From assembly GCA_900321005.1 (NCBI GenBank), contig ONUF01000002.1, positions 1-64,000 on the forward strand: a stretch of DNA of 64,000 bases, written 5' to 3'. The notes under the pieces are model-generated. The model was not told the origin of the DNA and searched no databases. It saw nothing but the letters and a program-made list of their open reading frames with translations. The DNA is from an uncultured Bacteroidales bacterium (GTDB lineage: Bacteria; Bacteroidota; Bacteroidia; Bacteroidales; Paludibacteraceae). Position numbers and translations under genes: made by a program. Positions within the stretch are counted from its first letter, which is position 1. Every line of letters begins with the position of its first letter. Shown piece after piece: positions 7,649 to 15,571 of the stretch.

Positions 7649-8371
7649 CTATTTGACAATCGAATAACTACTCTTCTCGAGGGCACGATCGGCATCCGGG
7701 GCAAAGATACAATCTTCGAGGATGAGGTTTTGGCAGTAGCAGAGCGGCTGGGTGCCGGAGATGCGGCAACGGACGAGACGGAGATTGCGGGAGTACCAAC
7801 CGAGGTACTCGCCGTTCAGTTCGGAGTCATAGACCGTGCAGTTCTCGGATTCCCAGAAGGCGTCTTTGGTGTCGAGAACGGCGTTGTGGATCTCGACGTT
7901 TTTGGCGTACTGGAAGATGTATCGACCTTGCAATTGGATATTGGATATTTGAAATTGGAGGGCATGCATAAAGGCATATAGGCCGTTCTCTATATTCAGA
8001 TCGGAGAGTTGACCATCGCGGCAATACCAGAAAGTCTCGATTCCATCGGAGATTTTTATGCGCTCGAGGGTGAGACCATCGACTTCTCGGAAGGCTTTCG
8101 GGGCATCGATTAAGCAATCGTACAAACGGATATTGCGGTTATACCAAAGCGGCGCCCGATCCGATTCAGCGAAGTGGCTGTTACGGCACTCGACATCCTC
8201 GCATTCCCAGATGACATACATGCCTTCGAACTCGCAATCGACGGTTTGGATATGCCGCGACTCTTTGAGCCCGGACTCGCCTTCGCCGATACGCACGCGC
8301 TCCAGCCGCAGATCGCGGCTCTCATACAGCGGCCGCTCGCCGTCAAAATATTGATCTTTGATAGTTTTCAT
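7649..8371 (-). CDS. DUF3737 family protein, right-handed beta-helix
   Basis: 240 aa. The start (IKDQYFDGERPLYESRDL) and the repeating pattern of short beta-rungs (LERVRI, VDCEFEG, CRNSHF, LYDCLI, VRCRISG, LEDCIF) match DUF3737, a right-handed parallel beta-helix family. No catalytic residues are established. It is the last gene of the fatty-acid-like operon, 7 nt after a carrier-protein gene. A role on the operon's product is inferred from position only. A heptad tract lies in frame near residues 138-147. Confidence 0.8.
   Translation of the reverse strand: MKTIKDQYFDGERPLYESRDLRLERVRIGEGESGLKESRHIQTVDCEFEGMYVIWECEDVECRNSHFAESDRAPLWYNRNIRLYDCLIDAPKAFREVDGLTLERIKISDGIETFWYCRDGQLSDLNIENGLYAFMHALQFQISNIQLQGRYIFQYAKNVEIHNAVLDTKDAFWESENCTVYDSELNGEYLGWYSRNLRLVRCRISGTQPLCYCQNLILEDCIFAPDADRALEKSSYSIVK
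7933..7960. repeat. Heptad repeat tract (ATTGGAT), in CDS
   Basis: ATTGGAT, ATTGGAT, ATTTGAA, ATTGGAG, in frame in the DUF3737 gene, encoding LQFQISNIQLQ. Same family as 15686 and 41680. Confidence 0.85.
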
Positions 8372-8378
8372 ATCCGAA

Positions 8379-8618
8379 TTAGAGGTTCTTTTCGATAAAG
8401 TCGTAAAGATCTTGGATGGTGACGAGCGTTTTTACGGCGCCGCGCTCGGGCTGGAAGCCGAAGGTGCGCTTGATGAAGATAGCAGTCTCTACGGCATCAA
8501 GCGAGGTCATTCCGAGGTCGCGTTTGAGTTCCGCTTCCGGCTTAATTGCGCTTTGCTTATACTCCAAACGACCGGTCAGAAAAGCATTTACCTTCGATTG
8601 AATTTCTTGAGTTGTCAT
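8379..8618 (-). CDS. Acyl carrier protein (ACP1)
   Basis: 79 aa four-helix carrier protein. The phosphopantetheine site is Ser39 in DLGMTSLDAVE, with Thr replacing the usual Asp of DSL. It lies between a ketosynthase gene (4 nt away) and DUF3737, so it is a dedicated rather than housekeeping AcpP. It is about the same size as, but clearly diverged from, ACP2 in the same operon. Confidence 0.9.
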   Translation of the reverse strand: MTTQEIQSKVNAFLTGRLEYKQSAIKPEAELKRDLGMTSLDAVETAIFIKRTFGFQPERGAVKTLVTIQDLYDFIEKNL

Positions 8619-8622
8619 ATAT

Positions 8623-9849
8623 TTATATTTTTTTGAATACTAATGCGCTATTGGTGCCTCCCATGCCGGAGGAGTTGGAGAGAACGGTGTTGATGGGGGA
8701 GTAAACGGTTTCCGTAACGATATTGAGATCTTTCGCTTCGTCAATTTTGTGCTCCAGATTGATGTTCGGCGCCACGAAATTATTCTGCATCATGAGAATC
8801 GAATAGACGGCTTCGCTTGCTCCTGCCATCCAGTTCTCGTGGCCAGTCATGGATTTGGTGGAGGAGATCATTGGACCTTTCGTCCCCGCAAACAAGCGTG
8901 TGAGGGCTTTGGCTTCTTCGATGTCGCCGGTGACGGTAGATGTCGCATGCGCATTGACGTAATCGATATCGGACGGTTGTAACCCGGCATCTTCGATAGC
9001 CCGCTTCATAGCTATATACTCCGCATCGGCGGAAGGCATGGAAATCTCCTCAATGCCATTGGATGAGAATCCATATCCGCACACTTCGGCTAGGATAGTT
9101 GCCCCGCGGGCAACAGCATGTTCGTATTCCTCCAAAACCAGCGCCGCAGCTCCTCCGCTAAAGACCATTCCGTCACGATCCCTATCAAATGGTCTGGAAG
9201 CATGTATTGGATCATTATTGCGGATAGACAACACATTGGTCGCATCAAAAGCCGCACTCATCATCGGATGGATTTCCGAAGAACCTCCTACAAGCACCAT
9301 CTCCTGTTTCCCCGTCTGAATGAGCATCATCGCCAAACCAATAGCATGTGAGGAACTTGCGCAACCGGCAGCTGTGGTTATTCCGCAACCCCGGAGATTA
9401 AAAATGGTACACATATTCATCACTGCGCTCGATGCTCCTCCTTGAAAAATGCGTGCTGGCCCAAGCATAAATGAGTCGTGACTTTGTTCCATTATTGTAT
9501 GCCCCTCCACAACCGTTGAAGCGCCACTGTCATTTCCCCACAGGATACCCACATCATTTTGTTGTATCAGATCATCCTTTTGAACATGCGCATGCTCAAA
9601 AGCTTGCCTTGCTGCCATATAGGCATATTCGGAGTCCTCGGACATAGTGGTCCGGAATTTACGCGGTAACAAAGGTTTCAAATCCGGACGACGAACATTG
9701 CCAACAAGACCGGATTGCAGACCGTATTCTATTCGTTGGGGGTCAAAGATGATTCCCGAACGCCCTTGTCTAAGGCTATCGGTTACAGTTTGCAAGTCTT
9801 GCCCCAAGCACGACCAGATACCCATTCCTGTTATAACAACTCGTCTCAT
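8623..9849 (-). CDS. FabB-like beta-ketoacyl-ACP synthase (KS1)
   Basis: 408 aa thiolase-fold condensing enzyme. It starts VVITGMGIWSCLG and is closer in layout to KAS I (FabB) than to KAS II. The full catalytic triad is present: Cys163 in GCASSSHAIG, His301 in NAHATSTVTGD, His337 in KSMTGHE. It should perform decarboxylative Claisen condensation with acyl- and malonyl-ACP. The C-terminal glycine loop reads NSSGMGGTN instead of NSFGFGGTN, which may alter substrate gating. One nt separates it from the FAD enzyme gene. Confidence 0.92.
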   Translation of the reverse strand: MRRVVITGMGIWSCLGQDLQTVTDSLRQGRSGIIFDPQRIEYGLQSGLVGNVRRPDLKPLLPRKFRTTMSEDSEYAYMAARQAFEHAHVQKDDLIQQNDVGILWGNDSGASTVVEGHTIMEQSHDSFMLGPARIFQGGASSAVMNMCTIFNLRGCGITTAAGCASSSHAIGLAMMLIQTGKQEMVLVGGSSEIHPMMSAAFDATNVLSIRNNDPIHASRPFDRDRDGMVFSGGAAALVLEEYEHAVARGATILAEVCGYGFSSNGIEEISMPSADAEYIAMKRAIEDAGLQPSDIDYVNAHATSTVTGDIEEAKALTRLFAGTKGPMISSTKSMTGHENWMAGASEAVYSILMMQNNFVAPNINLEHKIDEAKDLNIVTETVYSPINTVLSNSSGMGGTNSALVFKKI

Positions 9850-9850
9850 A

Positions 9851-11308
9851 TTATGCTTTTGCTATTTTGTCAATTAAACTTTTGCCCATCATTATCTCTG
9901 CAACCGCGATGGACGTAGTCAGCGTACCGAAAAGCCCCTGATATTGCACCGACTGTCCGGTCATAAACAAATTGGAAGCCTTGTTTTTAACGGGGGCAAA
10001 CATTCCTTGCTGGGCATAGAAAGCACCATCCGGATTGCCATAATAATCCCTTATGGTTAATGGCGTAGAGACATAAACCGTATCCACCGCCTCACGCAAT
10101 TCCGGGTAGAACCGAGATATATAGGCTATTGTTTGCTGAGCCAATTGCTCTTTCTTTGCTTCATAATCTGCACCTCGATGCCCCGTTCTCGTATGCTCCC
10201 ATTGCTTAAATTCTCCATAGTGCGCAAAAGTAAGAATCTCCACGGTATCTGCCCACTCTCCTTGATTTAATATAGGCGGCGTAAGCATGGAAATATAATG
10301 AGGCAATGATTTGTCGGCTGTAGGCGTAGGGATAAATATCAAATTATTACGATATCTCATGCTTTGCGGTTTCAGTTTGACATGGCAAATACAGCACGAC
10401 GAATCATTGTTGAATTCCATGATTCGGTCATAAGTGGTAGGACGAAGTACCTCACCGCTTGTGATTTGCAAGAATGTTTTCGGCGGAATCGCACAGACAT
10501 ATTGATCTGCCACAAATATTTGTCCATCCGAGGTTTCCACACTTACAATCTTTCGATTTTCTGCTATGACTTTTGAGACTTCCGAATTGTTATATACATT
10601 TCCTCCTTTATCTTCTATATAACGCGCCATTTGTTTCGCAAACGGCAAGTTGCCTCCTGCTATACGCCAACCGCCCTCTATATACAGATTGAGAATCATC
10701 CCCAACTCCGTAGCCGGCAAGCAGGAAAGATTATAGCCAAGATGCATTCCCACATACTCAAAAAGATGCTTCAGCCGGTCATCCGTCAGATATTGCTCAA
10801 CTAATTGGCGAGCGGTAATGGTTGCAAATTTTGCCGCAGCCGGATGCAATTGCATAGGATGCAACCAGAAATAATCAAACGTACTGCCTATTTCATAGAT
10901 AGCATCCAGCAATTGATGTATTCCTGTTGCTTCATGTGGAAATTGTGAAATTAGATATTCTTCATACCGCTTGCGTGTTTTGGGAAGACGATATACATGT
11001 TCGCTGTCCGTCCATACTATTTCTTGCGCATCCGGGTCAAGCGGGACAAAATGCAAGTCATTATGATTAAGCCCTATGTAATCAATAAAATGCTTCAACG
11101 CGAAATCATCCCCATAGCCGCAAAACGCCTGCATGCCCGTGTTGAACACCACATTACCGCGACGGAAGGATTGGAGCCCGCCGCCGATGATGTGGTTTTT
11201 CTCCAGAACAGTTACTTGATAGCCGTTCTTGGCAAGCAGCGCGCCGGTAAAGAGACCGCTCATACCACCACCGATAACACAGACTGTATGTGGGTTTTGG
11301 TTACTCAT
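9851..11308 (-). CDS. CrtI/phytoene-desaturase-like FAD oxidoreductase
   Basis: 485 aa. The N-terminal dinucleotide fold CVIGGGMSGLFTGALLAKNG is followed by LEKNHIIGGGLQSF, the signature of the phytoene desaturase / retinol saturase / amine-oxidase-like FAD family. The C-terminal half contains the second FAD contact (NLFMTGQSVQYQG). Such enzymes desaturate, saturate or isomerise polyene chains. Its position between a ketosynthase and an ACP suggests it acts on the chain built here. No other carotenoid genes are in the window, so a carotenoid role is unlikely. It overlaps ACP2 by 8 nt. Confidence 0.85.
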   Translation of the reverse strand: MSNQNPHTVCVIGGGMSGLFTGALLAKNGYQVTVLEKNHIIGGGLQSFRRGNVVFNTGMQAFCGYGDDFALKHFIDYIGLNHNDLHFVPLDPDAQEIVWTDSEHVYRLPKTRKRYEEYLISQFPHEATGIHQLLDAIYEIGSTFDYFWLHPMQLHPAAAKFATITARQLVEQYLTDDRLKHLFEYVGMHLGYNLSCLPATELGMILNLYIEGGWRIAGGNLPFAKQMARYIEDKGGNVYNNSEVSKVIAENRKIVSVETSDGQIFVADQYVCAIPPKTFLQITSGEVLRPTTYDRIMEFNNDSSCCICHVKLKPQSMRYRNNLIFIPTPTADKSLPHYISMLTPPILNQGEWADTVEILTFAHYGEFKQWEHTRTGHRGADYEAKKEQLAQQTIAYISRFYPELREAVDTVYVSTPLTIRDYYGNPDGAFYAQQGMFAPVKNKASNLFMTGQSVQYQGLFGTLTTSIAVAEIMMGKSLIDKIAKA

Positions 11309-11564
11309 TTGCTTTCGCAGGTTCGTTCAGTTTTTTCTCGATGAAATCGTAGAAATCGCCCAATGTTACCACCAGGTTCATCTCTGCCGGAGCAGGCATA
11401 ATATCAAACTCGCGTTTGACCGTTACCATGAGGTCCATATAGTCCAGACTATTCAGGTCCAGATCTTCACGGAAACGTGCCTCCGGCTTGAGCAATGCCG
11501 GGTCTTTCTCGTATTCATCGACGAGAAAAGCATTGGTCTTTTCAATAATTTCTTGCTTAGTCAT
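11301..11564 (-). CDS. Acyl carrier protein (ACP2)
   Basis: 87 aa. Ser39 in DLDLNSLDYMD is the expected phosphopantetheine attachment site. The C-terminal tail EPAKANE is longer than in ACP1. Presence of two different carrier proteins in one operon suggests separate elongation and transfer steps, as in aryl polyene and other specialised FAS-II-like pathways. Confidence 0.9.
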   Translation of the reverse strand: MTKQEIIEKTNAFLVDEYEKDPALLKPEARFREDLDLNSLDYMDLMVTVKREFDIMPAPAEMNLVVTLGDFYDFIEKKLNEPAKANE

Positions 11565-11576
11565 ATTGTTGTAATG

Positions 11577-11597
11577 TTTAGTGAATTAGAGAGTTAA
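11577..11597. repeat. Degenerate heptad tract (TTTAGTG)
   Basis: TTTAGTG, AATTAGA, GAGTTAA around the stop codon of the hotdog gene. Weak on its own but the same family as 4323 and 24551. Confidence 0.5.
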
Positions 11598-11939
11598 GGA
11601 GTCGTACTGCGCACTGAACGAAATGATCAATTGCTGCTCGTTCTTAGAACCCGTACATAAAACCTTACATATAGATTCTGCCGTTTTCGAGATACTAATG
11701 GTTATTTCTTGATCCGGCGTAATCGGTTGGCGGAATTTTAAATCATGAATAGCCGTAAAGCGAATCGGGTGATTATAGATTAGTGATGCAAGTTCCTCAG
11801 CGATCTGCACTATGCAAGCTCCGGGCACGACGGGGTATTCCGGAAAATGCCCGGAAAAGATAGGATGCGCCGGCTTAAATCGGATCACGTATCCGTCTGG
11901 ATTGCTCTGCAGTATGTCGTAAAAACTACCTTGTAACAT
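11586..11939 (-). CDS. Hotdog-fold 3-hydroxyacyl-ACP dehydratase
   Basis: 117 aa FabZ/FabA-type single hotdog. HPIFSGHFPEYPVVPGACIV holds the conserved His31 of the HFP motif and the VPG turn that packs the central helix. It probably dehydrates 3-hydroxyacyl-ACP made by the FabG of the operon. It overlaps the next hotdog gene by 14 nt, which suggests a paired complex. Confidence 0.85.
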   Translation of the reverse strand: MLQGSFYDILQSNPDGYVIRFKPAHPIFSGHFPEYPVVPGACIVQIAEELASLIYNHPIRFTAIHDLKFRQPITPDQEITISISKTAESICKVLCTGSKNEQQLIISFSAQYDSLTL

Positions 11940-12330
11940 CCTCTTCTATCGTTGCGATTTTAAGCGTTGTCGTAGCAATCGTTTCGTTCTGAACGCGGGT
12001 CGTACATTCGATGAGTGAGATATTGAGCATTTGTTGCGTCACAATAGCCTCTGTTTGCAACATCTCCCCTACCTTTGGGAAACGCGTCACTTTCATTTGT
12101 TTAACCGCCCCGAGATAGGCAACTCTATTTCCGGCGATAACGGAACAGGTTTGCGCTGCATTTTCCATCAAGCCCGACAAAGGTAATATATCCTCCAATA
12201 GCAGAGGACAAGTCTCCGGGATAGCATAGCGCGTCCGTGCGCTATTCTCGCTCAGTTCCTCTATCGTATCGATGAAGACGAACGGAGGTCGCTGCGGGAT
12301 ATAAGATAATATGTTGCGCTGTGAGTGCAT
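11926..12330 (-). CDS. Hotdog protein lacking the HFP histidine
   Basis: 134 aa. The opening LSYIPQRPPFVFIDTIEEL matches the FabZ/ApeP-like start (PxRxPFxxxD). The segment where FabZ has GHFPxxPxxPG instead reads CPLLLEDILPLSGLMENAAQ, with no catalytic His, but with Glu/Asp residues nearby. It may be a non-catalytic partner of the adjacent hotdog protein or a dehydratase of the ApeP type found with a second subunit in aryl polyene clusters. Gap to the ketosynthase stop is 3 nt. Confidence 0.75.
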   Translation of the reverse strand: MHSQRNILSYIPQRPPFVFIDTIEELSENSARTRYAIPETCPLLLEDILPLSGLMENAAQTCSVIAGNRVAYLGAVKQMKVTRFPKVGEMLQTEAIVTQQMLNISLIECTTRVQNETIATTTLKIATIEEDVTR

Positions 12331-12333
12331 GCG

Positions 12334-13551
12334 TTAAATACGTTTCAAAACAAGTGCACTATTGGTTCCTCCGAATCCAAAACTATTACTAAGAATAGTA
12401 CGAACAGGAGTCTCTATCGTTTGCTGCGCAAGGCGTAAAGAAGCTGCGCATGGATCAACATGCTCCAGATTGATATTCGGCGCCACAAAACCGTTCTGCA
12501 TCATCAATATCGAATATACCGCTTCGCTCGCTCCCGCCATCCAGCACTCATGTCCGGTCATCGACTTGGTACTACTTATCCAAGTGCGGGAATTACCGAA
12601 AAGACGCGTAAGTGCTTTTGCTTCTTCCTCGTCGCCTTGTTTAGTTGATGTAGCGTGCGCATTAACGTAATCAATAGCATCGGCCGTCATCTTCGCATCA
12701 TCCAATGCACGCTGCATCGCGATGAATGAGCCTTCGCTGCTCGGTTGCGACATACCTACTCCATTGCTGGAGAAGCCATATCCGCATACCTCCGCAAGTA
12801 TGGTCGCGCCGCGGGCAATCGCATGGTCGTAATCCTCCAGTACCAAAGCCGCAGCTCCGCCACTTGGCACCAATCCATCGCGATCTGCATCAAACGGGCG
12901 ACTGGCTTTAGTAGGTGCATCCAAGCGAGAGGAAAACGCCCCAAGCGCATCAAAAGCAGACATCGCATAGCAGTTCACTTCTTGTGCTCCTCCCACCAAC
13001 ACCATATCTTGCAATCCTTGGCGAATGAACATGGATGCCAAACCGATGGCGTGACTGCCGCTCGCGCATGCTGCACTGACTGTCAGATTGATGCCACGCA
13101 GGTGGAAAATGGATGACAGATTCATGTTCACCGTGGAGTTCATGGCTTGGAAAATATAGCCGCTTCCCAACATTGCACTATTATGATGGGCCAGCATCGT
13201 CTCATGAATCTCGATAGTGGATTGCATAGCGCTATCATTGCCAAATAGGATACCAACCTCATTGTCCAACAGGTACTGCTCATCTATTTTTGCTTGCTCA
13301 AATGCTTCGCGAGACACCATATAGGCATACATCGCTTCTTGCGACATACCGACACGTAAACGGCGATTAAGCAATGCTTTCAAGTCCGGCGTCTCCACGA
13401 TACCGGTAAGCGGGCTACGATAACCGTACTCCTTGCGCGCCGGATCAGTACCGATACCGCTACGACCTGCACGTAGCGACGCGCATACCTCCGATTGGTT
13501 TTTACCAATACAGGACCAAATGCCCATGCCTGTGACTACTACTCGTCTCAT
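12334..13551 (-). CDS. FabB-like beta-ketoacyl-ACP synthase (KS2)
   Basis: 405 aa paralogue of KS1 with the same start pattern (VVVTGMGIWSCIG). Catalytic residues are intact: Cys162 in ACASGSHAIG, His299 in NAHATSTKQGD, His334 in KSMTGHE. The C-terminal loop is the canonical NSFGFGGTN. Because both ketosynthases keep the Cys, neither is a chain-length factor; they may act on different chain lengths or starters. It overlaps fabG by 4 nt. Confidence 0.92.
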   Translation of the reverse strand: MRRVVVTGMGIWSCIGKNQSEVCASLRAGRSGIGTDPARKEYGYRSPLTGIVETPDLKALLNRRLRVGMSQEAMYAYMVSREAFEQAKIDEQYLLDNEVGILFGNDSAMQSTIEIHETMLAHHNSAMLGSGYIFQAMNSTVNMNLSSIFHLRGINLTVSAACASGSHAIGLASMFIRQGLQDMVLVGGAQEVNCYAMSAFDALGAFSSRLDAPTKASRPFDADRDGLVPSGGAAALVLEDYDHAIARGATILAEVCGYGFSSNGVGMSQPSSEGSFIAMQRALDDAKMTADAIDYVNAHATSTKQGDEEEAKALTRLFGNSRTWISSTKSMTGHECWMAGASEAVYSILMMQNGFVAPNINLEHVDPCAASLRLAQQTIETPVRTILSNSFGFGGTNSALVLKRI

Positions 13552-14276
13552 CCCAATCCTCCTGCGACGCTGATGACCTGACCTGTGATATACGATGCCT
13601 CATCCGAGCAAAGGAAAGACACCAGATGCGCCACCTCTTCCGGCGTACCGAGCCGTCCCGCCGGAATGACTTTCTTCAATTCCGCGGCATCCATATCCGC
13701 CGTCATGTCCGTCGCAATATAACCGGGAGCGACGGCATTGACCGTAATATTGCGCGCCGCCATCTCTTTGCTAAGCGCTTTGGTTGCGCCTATGATTGCC
13801 GCCTTTGCAGCAGCGTAGTTCGCCTGTCCCTGCGTACCATAAATACCGGAAACAGACGTGATATTCACAATACGACCTCTATGCGCATACAACATCCCTT
13901 GAAGCACACGCCGCGTGGTATAGAAGAACCCTTCCGTAGTCGCAGACAATACATCATGCCAATCGTCATCGCTCATAAAGACCATTAGGCCGTCTCGACG
14001 AATGCCGGCATTGTTCACCAGCACATCAATATAATCATCCGGATGGGCGGCAAACCACTTATCAAGGGCAGCATTGATGGCATCCGGTTGGCTGACATCA
14101 AACGGCATGAGTTCCGCTTCACCTCCCGCTTCTTCGATGAGGCGTTTGGCTTCCTCAGCCGCAGCGTGATTGGATTTATAGTTCAAAAGAATAGAGCATC
14201 CGTCTTTTGCCAATTCGATGGCAATTGCTCTTCCTATTCCTCGGCTTGCGCCGGTAACTAATGCATATCGTTTCAT
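13548..14276 (-). CDS. FabG-like 3-oxoacyl-ACP reductase
   Basis: 242 aa short-chain dehydrogenase. The NADP(H) loop is TGASRGIG (8-15), followed by NNAG (88-91), Ser141, and Tyr154/Lys158 in YAAAK. The C-terminal GQVISVAGG is typical of FabG. It reduces beta-ketoacyl-ACP in the same cycle as the two ketosynthases and the hotdog pair. The gene lies first in the core operon, directly behind the ATPase gene, with a heptad tract filling the 24-bp gap. It is more likely pathway-specific than the housekeeping FabG. Confidence 0.9.
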   Translation of the reverse strand: MKRYALVTGASRGIGRAIAIELAKDGCSILLNYKSNHAAAEEAKRLIEEAGGEAELMPFDVSQPDAINAALDKWFAAHPDDYIDVLVNNAGIRRDGLMVFMSDDDWHDVLSATTEGFFYTTRRVLQGMLYAHRGRIVNITSVSGIYGTQGQANYAAAKAAIIGATKALSKEMAARNITVNAVAPGYIATDMTADMDAAELKKVIPAGRLGTPEEVAHLVSFLCSDEASYITGQVISVAGGLG

Positions 14277-14277
14277 A

Positions 14278-14301
14278 ATTCAGTAATCAGTTGTCAGATA
14301 T
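14278..14301. repeat. Heptad repeat tract (CAGTNNT)
   Basis: CAGTAAT, CAGTTGT, CAGATAT fill the gap between fabG and the ATPase stop codon. Confidence 0.75.
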
Positions 14302-15428
14302 TAGAATTGTCTCTGTAGCCATAGACCAAAGAAGCGATCATAGACCATATACCCGTCTTCTGACGGATAGATATACTCATAATCATTAAGAAAATCTATT
14401 GCACGCTTGACGCTACTTGCAGCCGGCAAATTGTATTTTTGTATAAAAGCTTGAGAAGTGGGTGCTTTCACAATTTGTTCCATTGCAATCGCCTTTAATA
14501 CCTGCGCTTGATTATTTGTCAGTAATGCCAGGAAGTGCTTATAGTCGTACTGCTCGTTATCAATAACATATTGGATACTTCTCATCACATCTTCTTCTGT
14601 CACTTGTTCGGGATTAAAATCGTATAACTTATTTAATATTTTTTGTACATACGCCGTATAACCATTTAATTTATTATAGATGATATGGAAAACATCTTCC
14701 GGCAGAATGGTATTAACAGTCAGCAACCAATGTTTAGCAAAAGCATAGTAGGCAGATTCGGGAATAACATCCAACGTCATCTTATCTGTACTTCGAAAAA
14801 ACGGACGCTTAGGAGATGAAAACATTTCCGTCATGAGATGCTGTTTACTACCTGAGAAAATAAAACGGATTTTAGGGCACTGCTGCACATGAGTACGCAA
14901 TAAAGCCTCTATTCCTTTTTCCGGATATTCCGTGATTTGTTGAAACTCATCAAATGCTATATAACACTCACGTTCTGATTTACGAATATAAGCAAATATT
15001 TCATCTAACGTAACCGCAGAATCTTCGCTTACAAGGTCTATGCCTAATTTTGGAGAACCGGTAATAGGATCTGATGAAAAATAGAGTCTGCAACTTTTGA
15101 AAAAGCTCGCCACATAATTTTCTAGCTTTTGCGCCGGAGTATCTAATTGACCTATAATAGCCTTGCCAAATGCTACGACAAATTCGTCTAAATTGTGTGT
15201 AGAGAAGAGGTCTATATAAAAGCATTTAATATCTGGATTAAAGTTCTCCACTCGATTAAACACATGCTGAATAAGCCCTGTCTTTCCTATACGACGCGGG
15301 CTGCGCAAAGTTATATTTCTACCGTTGCGCAATGCAGACATCAGTTCTTCTGTTTCTCTCTCGCGATCGCAAAAATATTCAGGCCCCGCATAACCAAATA
15401 AGATAAAAGGATTATACATCTTGCTCAT
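14301..15428 (-). CDS. Archaeal-type (PF01637-like) AAA ATPase
   Basis: 375 aa. Walker A is SPRRIGKTGL (about 44-53), Walker B is YIAFDEFQ. RFIFSGSKQHLM is a sensor-1-like strand, and the C-terminus (about 315-375) is a winged-helix. This matches the ATPase family often called archaeal ATPase or DUF4143-like, frequent in Bacteroidales and mobile between genomes. It is clearly more AT-rich than its neighbours, has its own promoter, and interrupts an otherwise lipid-related series of genes, so it looks acquired. Substrate unknown; some relatives are linked to DNA or defence functions. Confidence 0.75.
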   Translation of the reverse strand: MSKMYNPFILFGYAGPEYFCDRERETEELMSALRNGRNITLRSPRRIGKTGLIQHVFNRVENFNPDIKCFYIDLFSTHNLDEFVVAFGKAIIGQLDTPAQKLENYVASFFKSCRLYFSSDPITGSPKLGIDLVSEDSAVTLDEIFAYIRKSERECYIAFDEFQQITEYPEKGIEALLRTHVQQCPKIRFIFSGSKQHLMTEMFSSPKRPFFRSTDKMTLDVIPESAYYAFAKHWLLTVNTILPEDVFHIIYNKLNGYTAYVQKILNKLYDFNPEQVTEEDVMRSIQYVIDNEQYDYKHFLALLTNNQAQVLKAIAMEQIVKAPTSQAFIQKYNLPAASSVKRAIDFLNDYEYIYPSEDGYMVYDRFFGLWLQRQF

Positions 15429-15460
15429 AGCCTAATAATGTGTTTTATATAATTTATATA

Positions 15461-15484
15461 TTGCGTTTCACAAATTGCGTTTCA
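15461..15484 (-). promoter_or_regulatory. Direct repeats in ATPase leader
   Basis: TTGCGTTTCA occurs twice (15461-15470 and 15475-15484), 14 bp apart, between the predicted transcription start and the ATG. Possible operator; no regulator identified. Confidence 0.35.
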
Positions 15485-15493
15485 TTTTTTGCG

Positions 15494-15525
15494 CAAAGAT
15501 AATATATTTTCCTGAATTATGCAAA
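15494..15525 (-). promoter_or_regulatory. Promoter of ATPase and probably the fabG operon
   Basis: Minus strand -33 TTTG (15522-15525), 20-bp spacer, -7 TATCTTTG (15494-15501). No other -7 element was found before fabG, so this promoter may also drive the downstream fatty-acid genes. Confidence 0.82.
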
Positions 15526-15540
15526 TTTTTTTGCAAAAAA

Positions 15541-15571
15541 AGATTTAGAGATTATTGATTTTAGATTAGAG
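15541..15571. repeat. Heptad tract (AGATTAN) over a stop codon
   Basis: AGATTTAG, AGATTAT, TGATTTT, AGATTAG: period 7. It contains the stop codon of the decarboxylase gene (15561-15563). Confidence 0.65.

Noticed and set aside
8379..13551. Calling the cluster a flexirubin or canonical aryl polyene cluster
   Set aside because: No aromatic ammonia-lyase, AMP ligase, KAS III/DarB-like enzyme, chain-length factor or MMPL exporter is present in the window.
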